Source: Riemerella columbina DSM 16469 (GTDB lineage Bacteria; Bacteroidota; Bacteroidia; Flavobacteriales; Weeksellaceae). From it: a stretch of DNA of 64,000 nucleotides. The notes beneath the pieces are model-generated. The model made no database searches and was not told the origin of the DNA. It saw only the letters and a program-made list of their open reading frames with translations. A program made the translations under genes and the position numbers. Where the stretch lies: NCBI RefSeq assembly GCF_000374405.1, contig NZ_KB894262.1, forward strand, positions 1-64,000, in the 5' to 3' direction. Below, one piece after another: positions 51,474-61,025 of this stretch. Each line of letters begins with the position of its first letter. Positions within the stretch are counted from its first letter, which is position 1.

Positions 51474-52561
51474 AAATAGCCTACGACGCCAAGCGATTTT
51501 TTCATAATGCTTCTGGATTAGGAAATTATTCACGAGATTTGGTAAGGATTTTAGCCGAATATTATCCTGATAACGACTATCAATTGTGGAGCAAAAATAA
51601 ATCCGAAAGAGGAGCTGAAATTCTAGCATTGCCTAATGTTAGTTTTCATCCTATATCTAATGGATTTTTGGAGCGACAATTAAAAATGGGCGTAGAGGCT
51701 CAGAATGCGGGGGCAACTATTTTTCATGGACTTTCAGGAGAGCTACCCTTAAAATGGAATGGCAAAAAAATAAAAAAAGTCGTTACCATTCACGATTTAA
51801 TTTTTATGAGATTTTCTCAATTTTATTCTTTTTTTGATAGAAAAATTCATTATTGGAAATTTAAAAAAGCCGCTGAAAGTGCAGACCTTGTTATTGCAAT
51901 TTCTGAACAAACTAAACGAGATATTATTGAGTTTTTAGGGATTTCTGAAGATAAAATTAGAGTGGTTTATCAAGGTTGCCATGCTGCATTTAAAACTGAA
52001 ATTAGCCAAGATTTAAAACAAAAGATTACCAATAAATATGAACTTCCAGAGCGTTTTATTTTGAATGTTGGTACCATTGAACCTCGCAAAAATCTTTTAA
52101 GTGTGGTTAAAGCATTAAGAGAAACAGAGATACCTTTGGTAGTAGTTGGTAAAAAGACTTCGTATTATAAAAAAGTGGAACAAGAAATTGCTCAATACAA
52201 ACAAAAAGTTAAGTTTTTATCTGGTGTCACTATGCGGGAATTGGCTGCAATATATCAAATGACAAATCTATTTATCTATCCGAGTTTATTTGAAGGGTTT
52301 GGTATTCCTGTCATTGAAGCTTTATTTTCTAAAACACCAGTCATTACGAGCAACCTTAGCTGTTTACCAGAAGCAGGCGGTGCGGATAGTATTTATATAA
52401 ATCCTTATAGTGCAGAAGATATCCGTGCTAAAATATTACATCTTTGGGATAATGAAGAAGAACGAAATCGTCGCGCTGACAAGGGATTTGAATTCGTTCA
52501 AAAATTTAATGACGACACCATTGCCAAAAACTTAATGGCGGTTTATCAAGAACTGATATAG
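51470..52561 (+). CDS. Family 4 glycosyltransferase
   Basis: This 363-residue GT-B enzyme has the GT4 features: an N-terminal acceptor domain with HNASGLGNYSRDLVR, and the C-terminal donor domain with LNVGTIEPRKNL and the E-x7-E block FEGFGIPVIEA. It would add a sugar from a nucleotide donor. The start overlaps the deacetylase stop by four bases (ATGA). It is the last gene of the cluster and is convergent with the 52566-53180 gene, four bases away. Confidence 0.92.
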   Translation: MKIAYDAKRFFHNASGLGNYSRDLVRILAEYYPDNDYQLWSKNKSERGAEILALPNVSFHPISNGFLERQLKMGVEAQNAGATIFHGLSGELPLKWNGKKIKKVVTIHDLIFMRFSQFYSFFDRKIHYWKFKKAAESADLVIAISEQTKRDIIEFLGISEDKIRVVYQGCHAAFKTEISQDLKQKITNKYELPERFILNVGTIEPRKNLLSVVKALRETEIPLVVVGKKTSYYKKVEQEIAQYKQKVKFLSGVTMRELAAIYQMTNLFIYPSLFEGFGIPVIEALFSKTPVITSNLSCLPEAGGADSIYINPYSAEDIRAKILHLWDNEEERNRRADKGFEFVQKFNDDTIAKNLMAVYQELI

Positions 52562-52565
52562 TTTT

Positions 52566-53180
52566 CTATTTTCCTAATTGAGTTTGAATTTCAGAACGGT
52601 TTTTCGTATGGGCTTTTAAACCTTTTACATTCATCACAGCAATGATATTTTGATGGTGCTTTCCTTGATTTAAGGTTTCTGATAGCGTTATAAAATCATT
52701 TGTTGTCACATTATTGGTTTTGAGGTTGGAAGTGTGAAATTCTTGGTTTTGTTTAAAAACTTTAACATTAAAATTTTGGTCAGAGTCAGGCAACACTTCA
52801 TAGACGGCAAAATCATGAATGTTTTTTAAAGCAATACTATCATTATGAATAATTTCGTTTGAAAATATAATAATGGCTTTTGGGTTTTTAAAGTTATTTT
52901 CTGTTATCGTTTGTAATAGATTAGCAATAGAATCTTTACTGGTACTGATAGAATAAAATTGAAGGTCTTCAGGCGAACTATTTTTATAATGTTTGGCACT
53001 AAAAGTATAGCCCTCGATGGTTAATGGATTGGGATTGTAATCTGCAATTTTACACGAATTACCAGAATTTTTAGAGCCATTACAAGAGTATAAAAATACC
53101 AAAAACATAAACGCAAATTTGAATAAAATTCTGTTCACGCGTTTATGTTTTCTAATATGATGTGATGAAAATACTCCCAT
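52566..53180 (-). CDS. Hypothetical lipoprotein downstream of purF
   Basis: The 204-residue protein carries a lipoprotein signal after a long basic n-region (lipobox FLYSC, Cys 33), followed by an alpha/beta pattern. No family was recognised. The region FYSISTSKDSIANLLQTI and the KAIIIFSNEIIHNDSIALK stretch (in parts) suggest a Rossmann-like sheet. It starts 11 bases after purF, so it may be transcribed with the purine genes, but a functional link is not implied. Confidence 0.6.
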   Translation of the reverse strand: MGVFSSHHIRKHKRVNRILFKFAFMFLVFLYSCNGSKNSGNSCKIADYNPNPLTIEGYTFSAKHYKNSSPEDLQFYSISTSKDSIANLLQTITENNFKNPKAIIIFSNEIIHNDSIALKNIHDFAVYEVLPDSDQNFNVKVFKQNQEFHTSNLKTNNVTTNDFITLSETLNQGKHHQNIIAVMNVKGLKAHTKNRSEIQTQLGK

Positions 53181-53191
53181 GTTTTACTCAT

Positions 53192-54670
53192 TTAATCATC
53201 AATTCTAGGTACAGGATAAGTTTCGGTAAAGCATCCAAAACAATGGCGTTCTGAGCCTAAAATATCTTTTAAATTATCCATACTCAGAAACTCTAAAGAA
53301 TCTACCCCAAGGTAATCTCTTAATTCCTCAATGTTCATATTAGCAGAGATTAAATCGTCTTTTGTTGGCGTGTCGATGCCTAGGTAGCATGGGGCAATAA
53401 TCGGTGGCGATACACTACGGAAATGGATTTCTTTTACCCCAGCATTTTTAAGAATTTTCACCAAGCGTTTAGATGTGGTCCCTCGCACAATAGAATCATC
53501 AATAATAACGACGCGTTTGCCTTTAATTTCCGATACAATAGGATTGAGCTTTAAGTTGACGATACGCTCTCTCATTTCTTGTGTTGGAATGATAAATGAC
53601 CTTCCGATATAGCGGTTTTTAATCAACACAGGTCTAAAAGGAATCCCCGAAGCCTTAGAAAAACCAATTGCCGCAGGCACGCCAGAGTCAGGTACACCAA
53701 TCACCATATCTGCATCTACTGGGGCTTGTTCCCAAATTTTTTCGCCAGATTTCTCTCGTATTTCGTGTACATTGATGCGTTCCATTTCAGAATCTGGACG
53801 CGCGAAGTAAATGTATTCAAAAGAACAGATATGGCGCTGACAATCTTTTTTTACTAAATACGATTTTAGTTCGTCCTCATTTTCCCCAGTATAGACAATT
53901 TCTCCAGGTTGGATATCTCGCGTATAGGTAGCCCCTACGGCATCTAATGCACAACTTTCAGAAGCAACTACATAGCCACCATTTTCCATAGTCCCTAATA
54001 CCAATGGGCGAATGCCATTAAAATCTCTAAAGGCAAAAAACTTATTTCTGGTCATCCCCACCACAGAATATGCGCCTTGGATGCGCTCCATCGTGGCTTT
54101 AATTGCCCCACGCAATCCAAGGTCTAAATTCTTCTGAATCAATCTTAAAATCACCTCCGAATCCGAAGTCGCACGAAATACAACGCCTTCCTTTTCCAGT
54201 TCTGCTTTGAGTTGCTTGGCATTGGTAAGGTTTCCATTATGGGCGATAGAAAGAATGATTTGGTCGTATTCGTTTTTAGCGAAAAAGGGCTGAAAATTAT
54301 ATTTCTTCTTATCCCCAGCCGTCGTGTATCGGGTATGCCCAATCACGCTATTGCCCATAAAATTTTGCGGATTTTCTATTTCTTTATATACATCTAGAAC
54401 CAAACCCTCGTCTTTTAGATTGAGGATTTTTCCATCGTGGCTTACGGAAATCCCACAGGCTTCCTGACCTCTATGTTGTAAGGCAAAAAGACCAAATTGA
54501 GATAGTGAAAAGGTATCTAAATTTTCTGGTGCATATAGCCCAAAAATACCGCACTCTTCTTGTGGCGCATCTAGGGCTTCTTCTGCTTTGGTTCGGAATA
54601 GATTTCTACCGTAAGCTCTATGTTTAAACTGATTGAGATAGTCTTCTCTGTGTTGAGGGATTGTTTTCAT
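53192..54670 (-). CDS. purF: Amidophosphoribosyltransferase
   Basis: PurF starts purine synthesis by moving the glutamine amide to PRPP. The N-terminal nucleophile Cys is residue 40 (EECGIFGLY), so about 39 residues would be removed as a propeptide, longer than in the Bacillus enzyme. The PRTase domain has VIIDDSIVRGTTSKR, the PRPP-binding loop. Cysteines in RHICSFEY, APCYLGIDTP and CFGCF fit the [4Fe-4S] ligands of the Bacillus-type enzyme. It lies 23 bases after purC in purL-purC-purF. Confidence 0.95.
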   Translation of the reverse strand: MKTIPQHREDYLNQFKHRAYGRNLFRTKAEEALDAPQEECGIFGLYAPENLDTFSLSQFGLFALQHRGQEACGISVSHDGKILNLKDEGLVLDVYKEIENPQNFMGNSVIGHTRYTTAGDKKKYNFQPFFAKNEYDQIILSIAHNGNLTNAKQLKAELEKEGVVFRATSDSEVILRLIQKNLDLGLRGAIKATMERIQGAYSVVGMTRNKFFAFRDFNGIRPLVLGTMENGGYVVASESCALDAVGATYTRDIQPGEIVYTGENEDELKSYLVKKDCQRHICSFEYIYFARPDSEMERINVHEIREKSGEKIWEQAPVDADMVIGVPDSGVPAAIGFSKASGIPFRPVLIKNRYIGRSFIIPTQEMRERIVNLKLNPIVSEIKGKRVVIIDDSIVRGTTSKRLVKILKNAGVKEIHFRSVSPPIIAPCYLGIDTPTKDDLISANMNIEELRDYLGVDSLEFLSMDNLKDILGSERHCFGCFTETYPVPRIDD

Positions 54671-54693
54671 TGATGATATCTAACTTTTATATC

Positions 54694-55413
54694 CTAAGCG
54701 AGTGCTTGTTTTAATCTGTTGTAAATTTCTTCGTAGGCTTCGGTTACACCACCGAGGTCTCTTCTAAAGCGGTCTTTATCAAGTTTTTTCATGGTGTCTT
54801 TATCCCAAAGTCGGCAAGTGTCTGGCGAAATTTCGTCGGCTAGGATAATTTTGCCATCTGCAGTTTTACCTAATTCAATTTTAAAGTCTACCAAAATAAT
54901 ATTCATTTTATCGAATAAGTCTATCAATATCTCGTTGATTTTCCCCGTCAGGGCGTACATTTCGTCCAATTCGGCTCTGGTGGCAGCACCTAAAAATATC
55001 GCATGATAATCGTTGATGAGTGGGTCACCCAATTCATCTTTTTTATAGCAAATATCATAAATCGTGATGGGTGATTTGATGCCTTCTTCTATACCGAGGC
55101 GTTTTGCCATACTCCCTGCGGAATAGTTGCGTACCACCATTTCCAAAGGGATAATGTCCACTTTTTTTACCAATTGCTCTCTATCATCCAGTTGCTTAAT
55201 AAAGTGCGTTGGAATTCCTTTATCATTTAGATATTGGAAAATAAGTGTAGTGATGACATTATTCATTTGCCCTTTTTTATCCACTTGTCCTTTTTTTTGC
55301 GCATTAAAAGCTGTGGCATCGTCTTTAAAACGCACAATTACTTCATCGGCTTTGTCGGTTTCAAACACTTGTTTTGCTTTACCTTCGTATAGCATTGCTC
55401 CTTTCTGTATCAT
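54694..55413 (-). CDS. purC: SAICAR synthetase
   Basis: This 239-residue enzyme joins aspartate to CAIR using ATP. It starts with LYEGKAKQVFE, and other family blocks are EMVVRNYSAGSMAKR and ILADEISPDTCRLWD. The length is typical. It lies between purL and purF. The upstream gap to purL (136 bases) contains two short TTAGANN-type repeat blocks in opposite orientations. Confidence 0.96.
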   Translation of the reverse strand: MIQKGAMLYEGKAKQVFETDKADEVIVRFKDDATAFNAQKKGQVDKKGQMNNVITTLIFQYLNDKGIPTHFIKQLDDREQLVKKVDIIPLEMVVRNYSAGSMAKRLGIEEGIKSPITIYDICYKKDELGDPLINDYHAIFLGAATRAELDEMYALTGKINEILIDLFDKMNIILVDFKIELGKTADGKIILADEISPDTCRLWDKDTMKKLDKDRFRRDLGGVTEAYEEIYNRLKQALA

Positions 55414-55446
55414 ATTTTTACTTTTTATTATTAATTATAATGGAAT

Positions 55447-55474
55447 TTAGAACTTAGATATTAGAATTTAGAAT
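55447..55474 (+). repeat. TTAGANN heptamer repeat (four units) in the purL-purC gap
   Basis: Four exact 7-bp units read TTAGAAC, TTAGATA, TTAGAAT and TTAGAAT. They match the repeat unit at 26496-26530 and 26595-26629. Confidence 0.8.
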
Positions 55475-55539
55475 TGAAGTTAATTTTAATTTAAAAAGTC
55501 ATATCAAAATTTGCTTTGTATTATTAACAAGATTAATTT

Positions 55540-55560
55540 CCTCTAACCTCTAACCTCTAA
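55540..55560 (-). repeat. TTAGAGG heptamer repeat (three units) over the purL stop codon
   Basis: On the minus strand TTAGAGG occurs three times without change (55540-55560). The first unit supplies the last Arg-Gly codons and the TAG stop of purL. The unit is the same family as TTAGANN but points the opposite way to the block at 55447-55474, so a purL-purC transcript could pair the two. Confidence 0.8.
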
Positions 55561-58500
55561 AATAGTCCACTCCATTTTTAAACACATTATGATAGTTGGC
55601 AGTTGGGATATTTTTAAACAAGCCTTTGGCATAGCGTTCAGGGTGTCCCATTCTACCAAAAATTTTACCACATGGGCTTGTAACACCTTCAATTCCAAAT
55701 AACGAATTATTTGGATTAAATGGCATACCATGGGCAATACGCCCTTCTAAGTCTACATACTGCGTTGCAATTTGACCATGGTCATACAGCGTTTGTAGCA
55801 CTTCCTTAGATGCCATAAATCTACCTTCACCATGTGAAATTGGAATCGTATAAATTTGGTCTTTCATTCCTTTCAGCCAAGGGGAATCATCGTTAATGAC
55901 TTTTACATTTACCATTTGGGAAATATGTCTACCAATCGCATTATGAGATAGGGTAGGGGCATTGGCATCTAAATCCTTGATTTCACCATACGGCAACAGT
56001 CCAGACTTTACCAAGGCTTGGAAGCCATTACAAATACCGATAATCATACCATCTCTTTCCAGTAGTTTATGAACGGCATTTCGCATGGTATCATTTTTTA
56101 AAACATTTATGATGAATTTAGCTGAGCCATCGGGTTCGTCACCTGCTGAAAATCCACCTGAAAATGCTAAAATCTGAGCGTTTTCAATTTCCTTAGCCCA
56201 AGCGTCTATACTTTCTTGGAGGTATTCAGGATTGAGGTTAATCAATGGCTTCATAGCCACCTCTGCTCCTTCCTTTCTAAAGGCATTTAGGGTTTCATAT
56301 TCACAGTTCGTACCAGGGAATACTGGCGTAAATACGCGTGGCTTTGCGATATGGTGCTTTTTAATGATGATATTTCGCGGTTGAGGGGTTGGTTTTTCTA
56401 GCGCTACCACTATTTTATCTTGTTCTTTTGTTGGAAATAAACCTTCAAAAGTAGACTCATAAGCCTGAACCAAATCGTTAATATTTACCTTAACATCATT
56501 GATTTGTAATGTTTTAGAATCTTCAACCTTTCCAATTAATTTTAATAGCGGATGCTGAAGTTCTATTGGACTTTCAATTACTAATCCACCAATATTTTTA
56601 TCTAAAATCAAATGGTTGTCTATATTTACCTTAGCACCTAAACCATTCCCAAAACTCATTTTGGCTAATGCAATGGCAATACCACCGTCTTTAATGGTTT
56701 TAACAGAAACGATATTGTTATCTTTAATATGTTGATGAATAAAATCGTAAACTTCCGTTAAGGCTTTATAATTTGGCAGTCCATTCTCTTGGGTCTGATG
56801 ATGGAAGTGGTAAATATAATGTCCAGCCTGTTTAAATTCTGGGGAAATGATATGGGATTTTTCACCATTAGCACAAGCAAAAGAAATTAAAGTAGGAGGC
56901 ACATTAAGGTCTTGATAAGTCCCTGACATAGAGTCTTTGCCACCAATTGCCGCTAAGCCTAAATTCATCTGTGCATCGTACGCGCCCAATAACGAGGCAA
57001 GGGGTTTGCCCCATTTTTCAGGTTGCTGTCCCATTTTCTCAAAATATTCTTGGAAACTCAATCGGATATTTCTAAAATTACCTCCCATAGCGACAATTTT
57101 AGCCACACTTTCCACAACGGCTAAACTGGCACTGGCCATAGAGTTTTGTTCGGCAAGTTCAGCATCAAAACCCCAACTGGCTAAGGATACCGTTTCTATA
57201 TCTTTAGCACCTAAAATAGGTAAAGTCTGTACACTGCCTTCCATAGGGGTCAATTGATATTTTCCGCCTAATGGCATGGCTACGGTTGTAGCCCCCACAG
57301 TAGCATCAAACATTTCTAATAAGCCTTTTTGAGAAGTGATATTTTTATCTTTTAATAAATCTATCCATAGGTCTTTATTAAAGGTTTGTTGCTTTTGCTC
57401 AATGGGTTTTAAATGTGAAACTTCCACATTTTGAGATTTCGCGCAACCATTGGTATCGAGAAAGGCACGGCTTAAATCTACGATTTTTTCACCGTTCCAA
57501 AACATTTGTATTCTACCGCTATCGGTTACTTTTGCCACCTCTACGGCTTGAATGTTTTCTTGTTCACAATAGTCGATGAATTGTGCTTTATCTTTAGCGT
57601 CTATCACCACCGCCATACGCTCTTGAGATTCCGAAATGGCTAATTCTGTTCCATTAAGTCCTTCGTATTTTAATGGTAAGGCATCTAAATTAATATTCAA
57701 ACTATCAGCGATTTCACCAATCGCAACCGAAACTCCGCCTGCTCCAAAATCATTAGATTTTTTGATGAGTTGAGTTACCTCTGGGTTTCTAAACAATCTT
57801 TGGATTTTGCGTTCTTCTACAGCATTCCCTTTCTGAACTTCTGTGGAAAGAGTATGGATAGCCGTTTCATCTTGTTCCTTAGAACTCCCCGTAGCACCGC
57901 CTACGCCATCTCTACCCGTAGCGCCGCCAAGCACAATCACTAAATCGCCAAGTTTGGGTTGCTCTCTCTTTACCCAATCTACTGGAACGGCACCGACTAC
58001 AAATCCCACTTCCATACGCTTAGCTTTATAGCCTTCGTGGTAGATTTCGGATACTTGTGTGGTTGCCAACCCTATTTGATTTCCATAAGAGGAATAGCCA
58101 TTGGCAGCTTGTTTGGTAATGATTCTTTGGGGAAGTTTTCCTGCTAAAGTTTGCTCTACGGGTTCTAAAACATCAGCAGCACCAGACAATCGCATGGCTT
58201 GGTAGACAAATGAACGCCCAGATAATGGGTCTCTTATCGCCCCACCTAAACAAGTAGACGCGCCACCAAAAGGTTCTATTTCCGTAGGGTGGTTGTGGGT
58301 TTCATTTTTGAATAATAAATACCAAGGTTCTTTTTTACCATCAAATTCGGCTTCTATTTCTATGGTGCAAGCATTGATTTCATCGGATACCACAAGGTTG
58401 TCGAGTTGCCCAGTTTTATGGAAATATCTTGCACATACGGTGGCTAAGTCCATTAGGGAAATAGGCTTATGCTCTCGACCTAAGAATTTTCTTTTTTCTA

Positions 58501-59236
58501 AATAATCGTTGAAGATGGTTTCTAAAGTAGATTTAAACTCGCCTTTAAATTCGATATTGGTAAGTTCGGTTTCAAAAGTAGTATGGCGACAATGGTCACT
58601 CCAATAAGTGTCTAATACTTTAAGCTCCGTTTCCGTAGGGTTGCGTTGTTCAGATTTAAAGAAATTTTGGATGTACTCTAAATCGTCTAGCCCAAACGCA
58701 AAGCCTTGTGCTTCGTAGAATTTTTTTAATTCTTCACTATTCCAATTAATGAAACCTTCGTAAGTAATGACTTCATCAGGCGTTTCTTCTTTTGGAATTT
58801 CTAAAACAGAAAGGTCTTTTTCCTGAGATTCTACCTTATTGATTAATAGGTTTTTAATGCTCTGTAATTCGGAATACGAAACACCTTCTATTTCTATAAG
58901 TTTGCCACTGCGTACTTTGGCGTTGTTATTTCCAGTAAGCAAAGTGATACACTGCTGTGCCGAGTCGGCGCGTTGGTCGTATTGCCCTGGTAAAAACTCC
59001 GTAGCAAAAAAAGAATGGGTTGCAGGATTGTTTTCATGTAAAATATCTACCACAGGGTCTGCAAAAGTGGTGTGCAGCACTTTCTGAAATTCTGCCTCAC
59101 TAAGACCAAAAATATCGTAAACGGCATAGACCTTAGCATTTTTAGCATGAGGAACGATGGTTTTGATTTCATTGAACACCTTAGGGCTTTCAACATCGAA
59201 AGTAGATTTTTTCTCTATGAATATTCTTTTGTTCAT
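55550..59236 (-). CDS. purL: Phosphoribosylformylglycinamidine synthase (single-chain)
   Basis: The 1228-residue enzyme converts FGAR to FGAM with glutamine and ATP. It is the large single-chain type: an N-terminal domain, a linker with SDHCRHTTFE, the FGAM synthase core (NETHNHPTEIEPFGGASTCLGG in parts, GGKDSMSGT), and a C-terminal glutaminase. In the glutaminase domain GICNGFQAL holds the nucleophile Cys, and the HGEGRF block the His. It follows purB but after a terminator and a palindromic element, so it may have its own promoter (TATATTTA on the minus strand near 59278-59285). The stop lies in a repeat. Confidence 0.97.
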   Translation of the reverse strand: MNKRIFIEKKSTFDVESPKVFNEIKTIVPHAKNAKVYAVYDIFGLSEAEFQKVLHTTFADPVVDILHENNPATHSFFATEFLPGQYDQRADSAQQCITLLTGNNNAKVRSGKLIEIEGVSYSELQSIKNLLINKVESQEKDLSVLEIPKEETPDEVITYEGFINWNSEELKKFYEAQGFAFGLDDLEYIQNFFKSEQRNPTETELKVLDTYWSDHCRHTTFETELTNIEFKGEFKSTLETIFNDYLEKRKFLGREHKPISLMDLATVCARYFHKTGQLDNLVVSDEINACTIEIEAEFDGKKEPWYLLFKNETHNHPTEIEPFGGASTCLGGAIRDPLSGRSFVYQAMRLSGAADVLEPVEQTLAGKLPQRIITKQAANGYSSYGNQIGLATTQVSEIYHEGYKAKRMEVGFVVGAVPVDWVKREQPKLGDLVIVLGGATGRDGVGGATGSSKEQDETAIHTLSTEVQKGNAVEERKIQRLFRNPEVTQLIKKSNDFGAGGVSVAIGEIADSLNINLDALPLKYEGLNGTELAISESQERMAVVIDAKDKAQFIDYCEQENIQAVEVAKVTDSGRIQMFWNGEKIVDLSRAFLDTNGCAKSQNVEVSHLKPIEQKQQTFNKDLWIDLLKDKNITSQKGLLEMFDATVGATTVAMPLGGKYQLTPMEGSVQTLPILGAKDIETVSLASWGFDAELAEQNSMASASLAVVESVAKIVAMGGNFRNIRLSFQEYFEKMGQQPEKWGKPLASLLGAYDAQMNLGLAAIGGKDSMSGTYQDLNVPPTLISFACANGEKSHIISPEFKQAGHYIYHFHHQTQENGLPNYKALTEVYDFIHQHIKDNNIVSVKTIKDGGIAIALAKMSFGNGLGAKVNIDNHLILDKNIGGLVIESPIELQHPLLKLIGKVEDSKTLQINDVKVNINDLVQAYESTFEGLFPTKEQDKIVVALEKPTPQPRNIIIKKHHIAKPRVFTPVFPGTNCEYETLNAFRKEGAEVAMKPLINLNPEYLQESIDAWAKEIENAQILAFSGGFSAGDEPDGSAKFIINVLKNDTMRNAVHKLLERDGMIIGICNGFQALVKSGLLPYGEIKDLDANAPTLSHNAIGRHISQMVNVKVINDDSPWLKGMKDQIYTIPISHGEGRFMASKEVLQTLYDHGQIATQYVDLEGRIAHGMPFNPNNSLFGIEGVTSPCGKIFGRMGHPERYAKGLFKNIPTANYHNVFKNGVDYFRG

Positions 59237-59309
59237 TTGTTTTTTTTCTTTTCAACACCTTACTGGTATTGTTGGGTTAAATATACGCATTTTATTTCAA
59301 CGCCTTGTT

Positions 59310-59417
59310 GCGTGAGGGATAGAGGCGGCATCCTTTTTTGAGGGAGGGACGACCGAAAAAAAGATAAAGCCGAAAGCCCGACCCGAGCGGCTGCCCCAGC
59401 GTTGGCTAGGGGCACGC
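59310..59417. repeat. GC-rich palindromic (REP-like) element between purB and purL
   Basis: This 108-bp segment is about 61% GC by my count while its surroundings are in the mid-30s. Its ends are GCGTG (59310-59314) and CACGC (59413-59417), an inverted pair. Inner complementary tracts (a T-run ending ATCCTTTTTT-like, and an A-run) and GGC/GCC pairs support nested stem-loops. It codes for nothing obvious. The sequence type resembles dispersed GC-rich intergenic elements I recall from other flavobacterial genomes, but this is not checked. It is the only copy in the window. Confidence 0.7.
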
Positions 59418-59418
59418 C

Positions 59419-59449
59419 AAAAAAAATACAGCCCAAATGATGAGCTGTA
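59419..59449 (-). terminator. Rho-independent terminator after purB
   Basis: On the minus strand TACAGC and GCTGTA pair across an 11-base loop and run into eight Ts. It would stop most transcription before purL. Confidence 0.7.
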
Positions 59450-59456
59450 ATGCTGG

Positions 59457-60884
59457 CTATACCTTTAGTTCTACCTCTAAACCGATTAAATCTGCGTATT
59501 TGTCTACGATAGGTTGTGCTTCATTTTTGATAAATTCCTCCGTTTGAATAGGCGCAAAGCCGATAAAATTCTTTGGCGAAAGTACCTCCGAAATTTTAGA
59601 TTTGTCCATTTTTAAGGAATTATCATTCATTATTCTTTCGATTAAATCGTTTTCTTTGCCTTCCATTTTTACCTTTTTACTGGCTTCCATAGAGTGTTGG
59701 CGGATGGTTTCGTGGATTTCCTGACGGTCTCCACCTGCTTTTACCTCCTCCATGATGATATATTCGGTCGCCATAAATGGCAATTCTTCCATAATGTGCT
59801 TGTTGATACGGTTTTCGTATACCACGATACCGTCTAAAATATTGTTCCAAATGAGTAAAATGGCATCTACTGCTAAAAACGCTTGTGGAATAGTAAGGCG
59901 CTTGTTGGCAGAGTCGTCCAAAGTACGCTCAAACCACTGTGTAGCCGCTACCATAGCCGAACTGGAGGCTAACGACATTACATATTTTGCTAATGCACCG
60001 ATACGCTCGGAACGCATAGGGTTTCTTTTATACGCCATCGCCGAAGAGCCAATTTGGTTTTTCTCAAACGGTTCTTCTATTTCTTTAAGGTTTTGGAGTA
60101 GCCTTAAGTCGTTAGTGAATTTGTGTGCCGATTGGGCAATATTGGATAGCAATGCTACTACTTTAGCATCGATTTTTCGGTCGTAAGTCTGCCCTGAAAC
60201 GCCAAACACTTTATCAAATCCAAAACGCTTAGAAAGCTCGCGGTCTAAGGTTTTAACTTTGGAATAATCGCCATTGAATAATTCTAAAAAACTCGCCGCT
60301 GTTCCCGTAGTTCCCTTAACGCCTCTGAAACGGAGGGTGTCTAAGAAAAATTCTAATTCTTCAAAGTCCAAAATTAGAGATTGCAACCAAAGCGTTGCGC
60401 GTTTCCCAATAGTTGTAAGCTGTGCGGGTTGATAATGGGTAAAGCCTAAAGTTGGGGTATCTTTGTATTTTAAAGCAAAATCGGAAAGTCTTTTGATGAC
60501 ATTGACTAATTTTTTCTTTAAGATTAATAGTCCATCTCGAATTTGGATTAAATCGGTATTGTCTCCTACAAATGCAGAAGTAGCACCTAAGTGAATAATG
60601 CCTTTAGCAGAAGGGGCTACATCGCCATAAGTGTGGACATGTGCCATCACATCGTGGCGGAATTTTTTCTCGTATTCGGCGGCTTTGGTATAGTCGATAT
60701 TAGTTGCATGGGCTTTGAGTTCTGCAATTTGCTTGTCACTAATGTCTAAGCCTAAATCTTTTTCAATTTCTGCTAGCGCAATCCAAAGTTTTCGCCAGTT
60801 TTGAAATTTGTTGTCATGAGAAAAGTTGAATAGCATCTCTGGGCTAGAGTAGCGCTCTTCTAATGGGTTTTTGTAGGTGTTCAT
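59457..60884 (-). CDS. purB: Adenylosuccinate lyase
   Basis: This 475-residue lyase releases fumarate from SAICAR and from adenylosuccinate. The signature is GSSAMAYKRNPMRSE, with the catalytic Ser loop, preceded by HLGATSAFVGDNTDL and TLGFTHYQPAQLTT with the general-acid His. The order purB, purL, purC, purF on the minus strand forms the second purine cluster. A TATTTTTG on the minus strand at 60909-60916 is its promoter. Confidence 0.96.
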   Translation of the reverse strand: MNTYKNPLEERYSSPEMLFNFSHDNKFQNWRKLWIALAEIEKDLGLDISDKQIAELKAHATNIDYTKAAEYEKKFRHDVMAHVHTYGDVAPSAKGIIHLGATSAFVGDNTDLIQIRDGLLILKKKLVNVIKRLSDFALKYKDTPTLGFTHYQPAQLTTIGKRATLWLQSLILDFEELEFFLDTLRFRGVKGTTGTAASFLELFNGDYSKVKTLDRELSKRFGFDKVFGVSGQTYDRKIDAKVVALLSNIAQSAHKFTNDLRLLQNLKEIEEPFEKNQIGSSAMAYKRNPMRSERIGALAKYVMSLASSSAMVAATQWFERTLDDSANKRLTIPQAFLAVDAILLIWNNILDGIVVYENRINKHIMEELPFMATEYIIMEEVKAGGDRQEIHETIRQHSMEASKKVKMEGKENDLIERIMNDNSLKMDKSKISEVLSPKNFIGFAPIQTEEFIKNEAQPIVDKYADLIGLEVELKV

Positions 60885-60908
60885 TTTACTTTTTATTTTT
60901 TAGAGTCA

Positions 60909-60916
60909 CAAAAATA
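60909..60916 (-). promoter_or_regulatory. TAnnTTTG -7 element of purB
   Basis: On the minus strand TATTTTTG lies 24 bases before the ATG at 60884. No purine-responsive operator was recognised. Confidence 0.6.
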
Positions 60917-60985
60917 AGGATTCTTAAAGAAGAATAAAAGGTTAATTTTATATTTTTTTGATAAATTTCTATGTCTTATTTTAAC

Positions 60986-61017
60986 TAAAAACACCCCAGC
61001 GGTATAGTGCTGGGGCG
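60986..61017 (-). terminator. Rho-independent terminator after the S9 peptidase gene
   Basis: GCCCCAGC and GCTGGGGT (minus-strand reading) form the stem and are followed by Ts. Confidence 0.75.
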
Positions 61018-61025
61018 TCGTATTT

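Noticed and set aside
59752-60186. A 144-codon + strand ORF inside purB.
   Set aside because: It is antisense to a complete, well-conserved enzyme and lacks its own promoter.
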